The notes: generated by a model from the letters alone, not told the origin. 64,000 nt of DNA from Candidatus Methanomethylophilaceae archaeon (GCA_017540825.1 JAFYAH010000049.1:62001-126000), one strand, 5' to 3'; shown: positions 7,747-17,001, counted from the first letter of the stretch. Made by a program: numbers and translations.

Positions 7747-9120
7747 ATGAAGGAATGGAAAATAGCCGTTGCGCTCGTTGCCATCCTCACCGTGTCCCCC
7801 TTCATCGTGCTTTGCGAAGGGCCGGCGGAAGGAGCCTACGAGCCGTCTCCCGGCATCATATCCCCCGACGTCGTCTCCATCGAGTACGACTCTTCTGCGA
7901 GCACCAACCTGAAGGTGACCACCGACAAGGACCTCGGGATCAGGGTCTGCCAGTACCAGATCAAGAACTCCAGGGGCATAATCCAGCTCCACGGCCCCGC
8001 CACGTCCTCGTCCAACGTGTTCTACCTCGACACCGCCGTGTCCACGGCCGGGTACCTGGACGACGACTCCTACGGCATGTACTTCGACAACAGGACCACG
8101 CCCTACCTGTTCAGCATCGTCAAGGTCACCTTCAACGGGAACGGCACCTCCATGAAGTCGCAGATCGTCCACCTCTCGACCGACAGCCTCTCCTCGTACT
8201 CCATGCCCGCCGGGTTCGTCTGGAACACCGAGAGGGACGGCTCCGGAACCTGGATCACCGACCTTTCCAACGTCGACATACTTGACAACTCGGTCACCCT
8301 CTATGCGTTCAAGGGGAACAACATCGGCATTGGCGTCTCCGCAAGCACCTCGGCGGTGTCTGCCGGCTCCGACGCATGCGTGCTCGTCAACCTCGACAAC
8401 AACTCGGGCGTCGCGGAAATCGACCTCAGCATCGAGTACGACCGCTCCGCGCTGACTCTGGAAAGGGTGGAGCCCGGGAACGTCTTGAACCTCCAGAAGT
8501 CGTCCATCAAAGACTACCCCTATGTCGCCAAGCTCACCACGAACGAGAACGTCAGGACTGTCGGAAACCTCCTGCGCCTGACATTCTCGGTGTCCCCCGA
8601 CGCCGAAAAGGGCCAGTATCCTGTCTTCGTAAAGGTCGACGTAGCCGAGGACTACATTGGAAAAGTGGTACCCTACACCGTGTCTGGAACCTCTGTGACC
8701 GTTGCAGACAAGACCCGCGGCGACCTCAACGGGGACGGCGCCATAGACAGTGCAGACTCCACAGTGCTCATGAATCGCCTGGCCAATATCCCCACCGGAC
8801 TTCCCGACTCTGAGTTCGACCTCAACGGGGACGGGGACGTCAACGCCCTGGACTCTCTGATCATGATGAAGTACATATCCGACATGCCGGTGTCCTTCTC
8901 CGACAGCGCCGATGACAGCTACACCATGACCATCTCCAACGCGAACGGAAACAGTGCCGTCAAAGGCATGGAAGCTGGGAAGACCTTGTTCGTCACCGCC
9001 GACGACTCCAGCACCGTCACCGCTTCGACTTCCTCCGGCAACATACCCGTGACTAAGCTCGCAGACGGAAGGTTCTCGCTCACAGTGCCTTCGTCCGATT
9101 TCACGGTCAGGGCCAGCTGA
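7747..9120 (+). CDS. Secreted protein with cohesin-like and type I dockerin modules
   Basis: The 457-residue protein starts with a signal peptide (MKEWKIAVALVAILTVSPF, with cleavage possible after about residue 30). After a unique region to about residue 185 comes a cohesin-like beta-sandwich (about 190-325), recognisable by VSAGSDACVLVNLDNNSGV, EIDLSIEYDRSALTLERVEP and GNLLRLTFSV. Residues 328-380 form a type I dockerin with two Ca-binding loops, GDLNGDGAIDSADSTVLMN and DLNGDGDVNALDSLIMMKYI. A short C-terminal tail follows. In bacteria, cohesin-dockerin pairing builds cellulosomes. Both modules in one archaeal protein suggest surface assembly or self-association, which is inference. No catalytic domain or anchor is seen. 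It diverges from the large repeat protein. Confidence 0.82.
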   Translation: MKEWKIAVALVAILTVSPFIVLCEGPAEGAYEPSPGIISPDVVSIEYDSSASTNLKVTTDKDLGIRVCQYQIKNSRGIIQLHGPATSSSNVFYLDTAVSTAGYLDDDSYGMYFDNRTTPYLFSIVKVTFNGNGTSMKSQIVHLSTDSLSSYSMPAGFVWNTERDGSGTWITDLSNVDILDNSVTLYAFKGNNIGIGVSASTSAVSAGSDACVLVNLDNNSGVAEIDLSIEYDRSALTLERVEPGNVLNLQKSSIKDYPYVAKLTTNENVRTVGNLLRLTFSVSPDAEKGQYPVFVKVDVAEDYIGKVVPYTVSGTSVTVADKTRGDLNGDGAIDSADSTVLMNRLANIPTGLPDSEFDLNGDGDVNALDSLIMMKYISDMPVSFSDSADDSYTMTISNANGNSAVKGMEAGKTLFVTADDSSTVTASTSSGNIPVTKLADGRFSLTVPSSDFTVRAS

Positions 9121-9127
9121 AACCTAT

Positions 9128-9151
9128 GAAGCGGTCTGTGAGGGCCGCTTC
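9128..9151 (+). terminator. Hairpin terminator after the cohesin/dockerin gene
   Basis: A seven-base stem GAAGCGG/CCGCTTC with a ten-base loop is followed by CCCCTTTTCT, eight bases past the TGA. This is a typical terminator layout. Confidence 0.6.
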
Positions 9152-9208
9152 CCCTTTTCTATTCCATATTTTATTATCCACGACCCGCATACCCTTGCAA
9201 GGGGTAGG

Positions 9209-10495
9209 ATGAATCTTCTAGACCAGTCTACGGACAGCTCTGCATGGAACGAAGTCTCTTCGGAGGCCGTGCAACTCATTACCTCGGAGCTCAAAAAGCG
9301 TGCCGTCGTCCAAGAGGGCCGCTCGCCGGAAAGCGAAGAGATTGCAGGCCGCCTCTGCCTCGTGCAAGACGGGTGCCTCTCGCTAGCCGGAGCCTTGATC
9401 CTCTGCAGGAGGCCGGACCGCTTCCTTGAAGGGACGTACGTCAAGATCGGGCTTTTCGACTCGGGTTCCACCCTGCTGGAGGAGGACGTCGTCAAAGCCC
9501 CTCTCGTCCTGCAGCCTCAGATATCTGTCCGCAGGCTCTTCAAGAAATACGTCGAGAGCAGGATCGTCTACGGGAACCTGTTCCTGGACGCGGTGTACGA
9601 CTACCCCGTCAAAGCCGTGCAAGAGGCCGTCACCAACGCCTGCGTGCACAAAGACCTGTTCTCGGGATGCCCCGTGGAGATCAGGGTGTACCCGGACAGG
9701 ATGACCATAACCAACGACGGCTCACTCCCGGACGGATGGACGGTAGCCGACCTTCTGTGCGAGCACAGGTCCAAGCCTCGCAACACCAGGATAGCGGACG
9801 CGTTCCACGACTCGGGGCTCATGGGATGCTGGGGCAAGGGGATAGAGCTCATGACGTCCGAATGCGCCGCCGCAGGCATCCCCTCGCCTGACTTCTATAC
9901 GGACGGACGTAGCTTCACCGTGACGTTCCGCCTGTTCGATGACGCGCCTGAGCCGTTTGTAGAAGAACAGGTCGAGGTCCCGAGCAGCCTAGAGTCCCGC
10001 ATCGTGGACCTCGTGGCCGAAGGTTCTCTCAGGACGGGCACCGAGTTCTCGGAAGCCCTGGGGATCAACAGGCGCCAGTTCACGAGGGTCATGTCAAAGC
10101 TTATGAGCGAAGGAGTCGTAGCCAGAGAAGGGAACAGGCGCAAAGGGCGCTGGGTCCTTGCGACAAAACAAGAAGGAGATGAGCGAAGTGGTAAGCGCAT
10201 GCCCTGCAGAATCAGACCCCAGGAAGAACGTCGGCGAGTTCGTAAGAGACAGAAGCTCCAGATACCTGACCGGGCTCCGCGAAGAAGGGCTGGAGGCCAC
10301 GGTGCAGGTCCTGACGGACGAGCTGAAGAGGCAGAGGGCGAACGGCAAGGTGCTGCTCGTAGACAGGGAGTTCCTCTGCGACAACGGCATCGACTTCGCC
10401 AGGGAGCTGGAGTCCTGCCTGGACCAGGCCGTGGACGAGAGCACCAGCGTTCTGTTCACCTACATCCCGGTCAAAGGGTGGGAAACAGCCGCTGA
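9209..10495 (+). CDS. RecG C-terminal-like (AlbA_2/HATPase_c_4) ATP-binding transcriptional-regulator-like protein
   Basis: Residues 1-320 resemble the family annotated as 'ATP-binding protein / RecG-related transcriptional regulator'. They include AVQEAVTNACVHKDLFSGCP (an HATPase-type N-box), MTITNDGSLPDGWTVADLL, SKPRNTRIADAFHDSGL and CWGKGIELM. A winged-helix DNA-binding region follows (TGTEFSEALGINRRQFTRVM). The AlbA_2 N-terminal domain seems short, so the protein may lack part of it. After about codon 330 (near 10190) the translation becomes Arg/Gly/Pro-rich and matches no protein pattern, while the downstream gene occupies another frame. The true end, or a frameshift, probably lies near 10165-10200. 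A TATA-like stretch at 9164-9178 and AAGGGG before the ATG support the start. DNA regulation is inferred. Confidence 0.65.
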   Translation: MNLLDQSTDSSAWNEVSSEAVQLITSELKKRAVVQEGRSPESEEIAGRLCLVQDGCLSLAGALILCRRPDRFLEGTYVKIGLFDSGSTLLEEDVVKAPLVLQPQISVRRLFKKYVESRIVYGNLFLDAVYDYPVKAVQEAVTNACVHKDLFSGCPVEIRVYPDRMTITNDGSLPDGWTVADLLCEHRSKPRNTRIADAFHDSGLMGCWGKGIELMTSECAAAGIPSPDFYTDGRSFTVTFRLFDDAPEPFVEEQVEVPSSLESRIVDLVAEGSLRTGTEFSEALGINRRQFTRVMSKLMSEGVVAREGNRRKGRWVLATKQEGDERSGKRMPCRIRPQEERRRVRKRQKLQIPDRAPRRRAGGHGAGPDGRAEEAEGERQGAARRQGVPLRQRHRLRQGAGVLPGPGRGREHQRSVHLHPGQRVGNSR

Positions 10496-10583
10496 GCGCT
10501 GCCGCAGCAAGGGAGCGGACGTGTTCTTTTGCGACCTGGCCTGCAGGCAGGTACCTCTGATCACGAGGATTCTTGGTCCTTGA
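10179..10583 (+). CDS. Hypothetical protein (possible frameshifted C-terminal part of the upstream gene)
   Basis: The 134-residue frame from ATG 10179 (TTG at 10158 is also possible) has normal amino-acid composition, with helical N-terminal stretches, GKVLLVDREFLCDNGIDFA and STSVLFTYIPVKGWETAAE. I do not recognise a family. It overlaps the upstream open frame by more than 300 bases, where only this frame looks protein-like. Either the two are translationally coupled genes or one gene broken by a one-base shift near the CAAAACAAGAAGG run. Its 3' end overlaps the convergent hemD by 23 bases. Confidence 0.5.
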   Translation: MSEVVSACPAESDPRKNVGEFVRDRSSRYLTGLREEGLEATVQVLTDELKRQRANGKVLLVDREFLCDNGIDFARELESCLDQAVDESTSVLFTYIPVKGWETAAERCRSKGADVFFCDLACRQVPLITRILGP

Positions 10584-11247
10584 CGGCCTGGAGCAGTCCT
10601 CTGAACGTGGGCTCCGCAGAGACGAGGTCGGGCTTCCTGCCCAGCTTCACCAAGGCAGCCGCCGTAGGTTCGTCCATGGCGGCTATCTTGACGTGGTCGT
10701 CCAGGTAGGTCCTCGAGTCGTCCTCCCCGTACTTCCCGTCCATGAACCGGAAGAAGGACCTGGCGGCGGCGGGCGACGTGAAAGCCAGCCAGTCCAGCTC
10801 TCCGCGCTTGACGGCTATCATCATATGGAGCACGGGGCTGCCGATCCCCGCTTCCGCGGACCTGTATACTGCCGCTCTCATCTCTGCCGCGCCCTCGGGC
10901 ATCCCGCCCTCCTCGCCGATCAGCACCCCGTCCTCGCCGACCTCGGCCTCTATCCCGTTCCGGCGAAGGCATTCCGTCGCGGATCCGCTCGCGTACACCC
11001 TGCACCCCGACAGCATGGGGGCGAGGTCCTTCTTGAAGTGGTCGAGGCACATCTCCACGGCTGTAGACGTCAGGAAGCTGACCGGCTTCCCTGCGGCCGC
11101 GGCGTCCGCGATCTTCGCGTATTCGCGGTCGTCGGCCTTCGTTATGGTGGCGTACGGGGCGGCCATGACCTCGAACCCCATGGATTCGGCCTCCTTGACC
11201 GAGTCCAGGATCCTCCTGGTCGTGCGCATGAAGCCTAGTCTAGTCAT
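10561..11247 (-). CDS. hemD: Uroporphyrinogen-III synthase (HemD-like)
   Basis: The 228-residue protein fits HemD, which closes and flips hydroxymethylbilane to uroporphyrinogen III, the precursor of cobamide and F430. The two-domain layout is visible, with FLTSTAVEMCLDHF in the N-terminal half, a linker near residue 120, then DWLAFTSPAAARSFFRFM and VKIAAMDEPTAAALVKLGRKPD, which matches the usual (I/V)GxxTAxAxxxxGxxPD signature with Met-Asp in place of the first Gly. HemD is naturally poorly conserved, so the match is to signature positions only. The hemC-like gene lies 42 bases upstream on the same strand, supporting a tetrapyrrole role. Start ATG 11247 was chosen, but ATG 11229 (MRTTRRIL) is also possible. 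Confidence 0.72.
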   Translation of the reverse strand: MTRLGFMRTTRRILDSVKEAESMGFEVMAAPYATITKADDREYAKIADAAAAGKPVSFLTSTAVEMCLDHFKKDLAPMLSGCRVYASGSATECLRRNGIEAEVGEDGVLIGEEGGMPEGAAEMRAAVYRSAEAGIGSPVLHMMIAVKRGELDWLAFTSPAAARSFFRFMDGKYGEDDSRTYLDDHVKIAAMDEPTAAALVKLGRKPDLVSAEPTFRGLLQAVKDQESS

Positions 11248-11289
11248 GATATCGGCAGAGGAATCGCCTCATCGTTTATCTGCATGACG

Positions 11290-12069
11290 TCAGGCCTTCC
11301 CCGAGAGGTAGTCGGCTATGTCCAGGAGGTCGTCCATCACATAGTCTATGGCCACGTAGTCGTCCACCTTCCTGGGGCCGTCGGGGCAGACGTACGACGT
11401 CGCCTGGACATGCACGAACATGTCCTCCAGGACGCCGCTGACGCCCACCGGAGAGAAGGGCCCGGCGCCCATCATCTTGAGCACGCCCCTCTCCACGCCT
11501 ATCTCGATGCGGGTACGCGGATGGTTGGCCGTCCTGGCCCATGTCAGGGCGTTGTCGTCGTCGGAGCGGCATATGACCGCCACGACACCCTGGGACGCAG
11601 CCTGGGGGATCGCGTCCGCAGGCAGGCTGAAGCGGCTGCCTGTCCCCGAAAGGACGGCCTCCATCTCCGGGATGACCGCGGCGTCGGCGTCGGCTTCGAG
11701 CATCTCCAGGCACTCATCCGCCCCGTCGGCGAGTACGATGCTGAGGCTGGGGAACGCCTCCTCCAGCGCCGGGGCGGCCACCGGGACGCATGTGGCGACC
11801 TTCGAGCCAGGAGGGAGCGACTCCAGCGGGCGGGGGACCGAGACGTATCCGCGAGGGCCCCTCTCCATGATCGCAGCCATTATGGTCCCCTCCTCGATGG
11901 TGGACGGGGCCCTTCTGAGCATCATGACCAGCGCGGAGTCGTCCTCCATGCCGCCTTCCAGCGTCCCTGCGTATTCGGCGACGATGTCGGGCCTCGTCGA
12001 CGAGACGGCTTCGATGAACGTCCTCGCGGCGCCCTCGTCCGCGAAGCCTCCTGCAGAATACACGCGCAT
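11290..12069 (-). CDS. HemC-like (porphobilinogen deaminase) protein lacking catalytic residues
   Basis: The 259-residue protein aligns along most of the hydroxymethylbilane synthase fold. Residues 45-78 follow the DIAVHSLKDxPTELPEG..ER.DPRD.LVS pattern, 84-100 the LPxGAxVGTSSLRR pattern, 156-168 the QGALAVECR pattern (here SQGVVAVICR), and 186-210 the E.A.L..LGGGCxxPVG pattern. The key residues differ: the catalytic Asp region reads LRRAP at 51-55, the substrate-binding SSLRR reads TCVPVAA, and the Cys that carries the dipyrromethane cofactor is replaced in GAGPFSPVG (Pro204). It is also about 40 residues shorter than usual. It sits directly before hemD. It is either a degenerate or re-purposed deaminase, or a very divergent active one. 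The real hemC may lie elsewhere. Confidence 0.6.
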   Translation of the reverse strand: MRVYSAGGFADEGAARTFIEAVSSTRPDIVAEYAGTLEGGMEDDSALVMMLRRAPSTIEEGTIMAAIMERGPRGYVSVPRPLESLPPGSKVATCVPVAAPALEEAFPSLSIVLADGADECLEMLEADADAAVIPEMEAVLSGTGSRFSLPADAIPQAASQGVVAVICRSDDDNALTWARTANHPRTRIEIGVERGVLKMMGAGPFSPVGVSGVLEDMFVHVQATSYVCPDGPRKVDDYVAIDYVMDDLLDIADYLSGKA

Positions 12070-12249
12070 GACGGTGCCATGCCCAGAACCGTTATGATTG
12101 TTTTGGTCAGAAGGTAAGGGAGGGCCCGGACCCTTTATTCCGGGCCCCGTTTGTTCAGGAATGGGGTAGGCGACCCCGAAGGGCCGCCAGAGCAGATGTT
12201 TAGGTATTCGATCCTGTTCCGTTTCCGGGCTCGTGTTGTTTTATCGGCT

Positions 12250-15200
12250 TCATGCGCGCCTAGCCCTCAGTATGACGGCCACAGCGACAAGGATGATCAG
12301 GATCACTATGACTATCAGGAGGATGTCGGTGAGGGACATCGACTTGGGCTCGACGACGATCGGCGGTTCGTCCTCCTCGAAGCTGAACTGCAGCAGGTAG
12401 CTGACGAGCTCCTCGTTGTCGGGGTTGCCGCTGAAGGTGAAGTCGTAGGTGGACTGCGGGACTCCGTTGACGACCAGAGGGTTGTCGATGTACTCGTCCT
12501 CGTGCCCGAGGGCGTAGGTGAGAGCCACGCGGTAGGTTCCGGCAGTGAGGTTCACCGGGGACTCGTAGCAGTTGAGCCCGGTCTTCGCAAGGGTCAGCGG
12601 GACGGTGTTTCCGTCGACCAGCTTTCCGACCATGGGGGTGGCGGTCTCGTCGGCGACGTACAGCTTGAAGTTGTAGATGTCGTAGACGCAGTTGAGCCAG
12701 ACGGACTCGTGGGTTCCGTACGGGTCGTAGACCCTGGCGCTGGCTGCCTCGGCGGCGTTCTTCACGTTCTTGGTGGCCCTCCATCCGTTGACGTACGCAT
12801 CGTCCGCGGAAGCGTAGATGCTGTCGATGTTGCGCCTGAGGGACTTGCCCTTCTCGGTGTAGGTGTCGACGTAGTTGTCGGGGTCGGCGTATACCACGAG
12901 GTAGAGGTTGTCTCCCTTGTAGTACCTGGTGAAGTCGAACCCGGAGAACGCCCCGTTGGTCTTGACCGCGGGGGAGACGTATGCGACTCCGTCGGGGGTT
13001 ATGGTGACGTTGGACCCTATTACAGGGGTCGATGTGGCGGGAGCGACTCCGGTTCCGAAGATGCTCTCGTTGACTCCGATGAACAGCTTGCTGGCTGCGA
13101 AGCTACCGGCCTCGGTCAGGATGCTGCCGTAGACGTAGACGGTCTGGTACATGACGAAGGATCCGTCCTTGGCGTCGATGGTGCCGGGGATGGTGGATGT
13201 TCCGCCGACCTCGGGAGAGCCGATGACGACGTCTCCGGAGTTGGTGAACGTTCCGGGGATGCTGAGCGCGGCGGCCCTGAAGGCGCTGTCGACTCCGGTG
13301 ACAATGTTGCCGGTGACGTCGACGGCTCCCTTTGCATCGGTCCCTACGACGACAGAAGATCCGGATCCGACGTTGAGGGTCCCTCCGACGGAGAGGTCCT
13401 TGCCGATGTCGAAGCTGGATCCGTCCACGATTCCGAGAGTGGCGCTGGAAGCGACCCTGACGGCGCCGAGGACGTCGATGTCTGCCTCGGAGGCTCCGAT
13501 GACGGCGCTGCCGTATACGTCGAGGTCCCCGTTGATGGCGACGGTCTTCATTCCGGTGAGGTCCATCTCGCCAGAGACGGCTGCGTCCTTGGCGACGGAA
13601 AGGCTTCCGGCGGCCTCGGAGTTGGTGGGTATAGCCTTGAGCGACCCGTCGACGTCGAGAGCGCCGCTGAGGACGATCTTGGTCGCAGGAGTGACGGTGA
13701 GGGCGCCGTTGACGTTCATGTCCTGGGCGGTGACCTTCACGTTGTCGCTCAGAGCGGAGACGTCGTTGAAGGTGATGTCCTCGAAAGCCGTGATGTTGGA
13801 GTTCTCGGCGACGGTGAGCTTTCCGACGGTGATGTTGTCGGCGCCGATCTCGGCCTCGGTCCCGAACGCGGACTCTCCGGAGAGGGAGAGGTCGTTGAAG
13901 GCGCTGACGCCAGAGCCGTTTCCGAGAACGATTCCGACCATGTCGATGGACTCTGCCGCGACGGCGGAGTTGTTGCCGGCCTCGATGGTTCCCTCGGTCA
14001 GGGCCTTTTCGATGACGAACATCAGGTCGTTCCCGAAGGTCGCGGTGTCGACGGTTGCCGTGTCGGCGGAGATGTTGGCGTTGTCGCCAGCGGTGATGGC
14101 GCCTATGAGGGCCTTCTCGGTGGCCTTGACGATCAGGTTGTTCTTGAGCACTCCGCTGATGGCGACTTCCTTCCCGGTGAAGGAGGCGTTGTCTCCGGCG
14201 TTGACGTCCCCGAACACGTTCTTGTCGCCGGCGGTGGCGGTGAAGCCGTTGCCTGCGTCGACGGTTCCGTCGGACTTGATGCTCTCCTTGGCGACGAGCT
14301 TGGCTCCGTCCTTGAGGGAGGCGTTGCCGAAGAAGATGTTGCTGGCGCTGATGGAGAGGTTGTTGCCGGCCTCGATGGTGTCGAGCGAGACGACGTCTCC
14401 GGTGACCTCGATCCTGCTGTCGTCCCCGAGGATGACCTTTCCGTCTCCCATGAGGGTGTCGAGCTTCAGGTAGGTGTTGTCTCCGCAGTAGGCCTTTCCG
14501 TCCACGTTGAAGGTGCTGAGGTCGTACATCGCGGGGAGCTTGCCCTCCTGGGCGGTGTACGTGGATCCGGTCTGGGCGACGGAGATCTTGTCTCCGACGA
14601 CGATGTCCGCGACGAGGGTTCCGGCGACGTCGATGGTCTTCGCGGTGAGTCCCTTCTCGGCGGTGACCTTCGCTCCCTCGGGAATGACGATGTCCTTGTA
14701 GAAGGTGTAGTCGTTGGTGAGGCTGACGTCCGCGTCGGAGGCGAACAGGACGTTGACCCCCTCGGCGATGTTTGCGTTGACCCTTGCGAGCCCGGAGAGT
14801 GTAGCGGACGCATCGGAGGACGCGGCGTCGATGGCGCTGCTGACGAGCACTCCGCCCTCGGCGCTCTTGGTGAGGACGACGTTCTTGGCCTTGGCCAGCG
14901 TGACGGATCCGTTGCCGATGGCGATCTTTCCGCTGACGGAGGAGGCCTCGGACGCGTTGAAGTCGAATCCGCTGAGGCTCAGGGTGCCGGCCTCGAAGGC
15001 TCCGCCCCTGACGAATATGGTCTTTCCGGCTCCCATGAGGGTGACGTCTCCGACGGAGTTGTCGCCGTACATCTCGACGATGCTTCCGATGGTGGACTCC
15101 TTTCCTGCGATGTAGGAGAGGGGAGCGATGGTATTGACTCCGCCGTTCGTGAAGTACGCTCCCGCGATCTGCGAGGAGTACGCGCTGAAGGGCGCGTCGA

Positions 15201-17001
15201 AGACGAAGCATCCGTTGACGACGGTGGATCCGGAGGTTATGACGAAGTTACCAGGGTGGGCGTCGAGCATTCCGTTCACGGTGAGCTTGGCGCCGTTGAT
15301 GACCTCGACGGTGTTGCCGCTTCCGATCTTGAGGGTGACGTCCTTGGGGATGACGGTGTCCTCGGATATGTAGACGTGGTTCCTCTTGATGTAGATCACG
15401 TCGCCAGGCTGCGCCTCCTCGAGAGCTCTCTTGAGGTTGGTGAACTTGGTCATGATGCCGGACTCGACGAGGACGTCGCTGTTGACGATGGAGACGTTGG
15501 TCTCGCTGGTAGGGGTGTTCTCGAGGATCAGGGTTCCCTGGACGTCGATGGGGATGGTCCCGTTGCGGAAGACCCCTCCGTCCTTGACGGTGACGGTAGC
15601 CCTGTTGGTGATGGTGATGGAGTTGGCCTCGGTCATGTCGATGGTCATTCCCTTGGGGATGACGGTATCGGAGTCGAAGACGATGTCTCCATAGACCTTG
15701 ATGTAGTCGGGATTGGCCGCGAGGGCCTTGTCGAAGGTCGTGTAGAAGTGGTAGTTGTCCTTCATGTAGTACACGGCGTTCAGAGCGATTCCCGGAGTGG
15801 TCTTGGACTTGATTACCAGAGGCACCGCGGTCTGCACGGTCCCGGTGACGGTGAGAGTGCCGGTACCGGTGATGGGCGCCGTTGCAGTGTTCTGGATCAT
15901 GGTGACGTAGGAGGTCACGAGAAGAGCGGAACCGGGCTCCAGAACGACGTTCACGTCGGCGGGGAAGGTCATGTCGTCGTTGAACTGGACCTTCGTCCCT
16001 GCGACGGTGACGATTCCTGCCTCTCCGCCGTTGGCGGGGATCCCGGCAAGGGCGACGCTTTCTCCGTCAGCGGCGACGACGACTCCCTCGACGTTGCTGA
16101 TCTGAAGCTGGAGGTCGTTCCCGGTGCGGAACGAGGCCGTTCCGTTGAGGTTCTTGGACTCGAAGGTCGACTTGTCGAGAGCCTCGACGTAATAGCTGGA
16201 AGGCTCGTCGCTGTCGGCGACGACCGCCTTGTCGTTGACTATGTTTCCGACGAACGCACCGTTGTTGGTGAAGGTTCCGTTGTTGACGAGGGCGGCGTCG
16301 GCTCCTGCGATCTGCTTGAGGGATCCGGAAGGCGAGACCACGAAGGACGACCCGTCCTGGATGGTCAGGCCCTTGAAGGATGCTACTCCGTTGACGGCGA
16401 CGGCGGATCCCGACTCGGCGGTCAGGCCGTTGAGGTAGGTCCCTTCGTCGACGCTGGCGATGGTGAGCTTTCCGCCGTTCTTGACGGTGACCCCCTCGAG
16501 AGAGGCGGTACCGTTCTCGGCTATGGTCATGTTTCCGCTGACGGAGGCGGTCGCTCCCTCTGCGAGAACGAACGCGTTGGGCCCGTTGACGGACACATCG
16601 CCGCTGATGCTGATGGAAGCGCCGTTGTCCACGACGAACGTGGGCTGCTCGACGGTTCCTCCGGCGCAGACGACCTTTCCTTTGATGTCAGCGGTTCCGG
16701 ACGCGATCTTGACGTAAGATCCGCTGTCGAGAGTGAGGGTCACCCCTTCGTTGACGGTGAAATTGTTGTTCGCCTCGACGAACTGGCCTTCCCTTACGGT
16801 GAGGTCATCATCGACGATTATAATCTGGCTCTCGCTGCCGATTATGCTCGAGCGGAGAGCGCCGTGGATGTACAGTGTCTCGACCTCTTCCGCATCAGCA
16901 GGAATAGCGATGGCGAGACATGACGCCACGACCGCCAGAACGGCGAAGATGGCAAGGAGCCTTCCCTTGCCTCTGAATGCATTTGCTTTTACGAACTCCA
17001 T
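12250..17001 (-). CDS. Giant adhesin-like cell-surface protein with C-terminal membrane anchor
   Basis: The 1583-residue protein has a signal peptide (GRLLAIFAVLAVVASCLAIA, cleavage near ADA at about residue 37). A very long middle part is built of short beta-strand repeats of the form 'xIxxGxxxxVxGxxxVxAGxxxxxxG', rich in Val, Gly, Asn, Ala and Asp, suggesting a right-handed beta-helix. A C-terminal membrane helix (MSLTDILLIVIVILIILVAV) is followed by RARRA. Near residues 1370-1500 there is a non-repeat region with Tyr-rich segments before the anchor. The architecture matches methanogen adhesin-like proteins thought to bind host, syntroph or plant surfaces. There is no enzymatic motif. Codon bias is so strong that the opposite strand is also open for most of its length. 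It is preceded by a long structured leader. Confidence 0.85.
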   Translation of the reverse strand: MEFVKANAFRGKGRLLAIFAVLAVVASCLAIAIPADAEEVETLYIHGALRSSIIGSESQIIIVDDDLTVREGQFVEANNNFTVNEGVTLTLDSGSYVKIASGTADIKGKVVCAGGTVEQPTFVVDNGASISISGDVSVNGPNAFVLAEGATASVSGNMTIAENGTASLEGVTVKNGGKLTIASVDEGTYLNGLTAESGSAVAVNGVASFKGLTIQDGSSFVVSPSGSLKQIAGADAALVNNGTFTNNGAFVGNIVNDKAVVADSDEPSSYYVEALDKSTFESKNLNGTASFRTGNDLQLQISNVEGVVVAADGESVALAGIPANGGEAGIVTVAGTKVQFNDDMTFPADVNVVLEPGSALLVTSYVTMIQNTATAPITGTGTLTVTGTVQTAVPLVIKSKTTPGIALNAVYYMKDNYHFYTTFDKALAANPDYIKVYGDIVFDSDTVIPKGMTIDMTEANSITITNRATVTVKDGGVFRNGTIPIDVQGTLILENTPTSETNVSIVNSDVLVESGIMTKFTNLKRALEEAQPGDVIYIKRNHVYISEDTVIPKDVTLKIGSGNTVEVINGAKLTVNGMLDAHPGNFVITSGSTVVNGCFVFDAPFSAYSSQIAGAYFTNGGVNTIAPLSYIAGKESTIGSIVEMYGDNSVGDVTLMGAGKTIFVRGGAFEAGTLSLSGFDFNASEASSVSGKIAIGNGSVTLAKAKNVVLTKSAEGGVLVSSAIDAASSDASATLSGLARVNANIAEGVNVLFASDADVSLTNDYTFYKDIVIPEGAKVTAEKGLTAKTIDVAGTLVADIVVGDKISVAQTGSTYTAQEGKLPAMYDLSTFNVDGKAYCGDNTYLKLDTLMGDGKVILGDDSRIEVTGDVVSLDTIEAGNNLSISASNIFFGNASLKDGAKLVAKESIKSDGTVDAGNGFTATAGDKNVFGDVNAGDNASFTGKEVAISGVLKNNLIVKATEKALIGAITAGDNANISADTATVDTATFGNDLMFVIEKALTEGTIEAGNNSAVAAESIDMVGIVLGNGSGVSAFNDLSLSGESAFGTEAEIGADNITVGKLTVAENSNITAFEDITFNDVSALSDNVKVTAQDMNVNGALTVTPATKIVLSGALDVDGSLKAIPTNSEAAGSLSVAKDAAVSGEMDLTGMKTVAINGDLDVYGSAVIGASEADIDVLGAVRVASSATLGIVDGSSFDIGKDLSVGGTLNVGSGSSVVVGTDAKGAVDVTGNIVTGVDSAFRAAALSIPGTFTNSGDVVIGSPEVGGTSTIPGTIDAKDGSFVMYQTVYVYGSILTEAGSFAASKLFIGVNESIFGTGVAPATSTPVIGSNVTITPDGVAYVSPAVKTNGAFSGFDFTRYYKGDNLYLVVYADPDNYVDTYTEKGKSLRRNIDSIYASADDAYVNGWRATKNVKNAAEAASARVYDPYGTHESVWLNCVYDIYNFKLYVADETATPMVGKLVDGNTVPLTLAKTGLNCYESPVNLTAGTYRVALTYALGHEDEYIDNPLVVNGVPQSTYDFTFSGNPDNEELVSYLLQFSFEEDEPPIVVEPKSMSLTDILLIVIVILIILVAVAVILRARRA

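Noticed and set aside
12151-16923. A 4.8-kb open frame on the plus strand
   Set aside because: It is antisense to the adhesin-like gene, and its translation is a low-complexity run of Asp, Gly, Val and Glu without family sense. The adhesin has a signal peptide and anchor.
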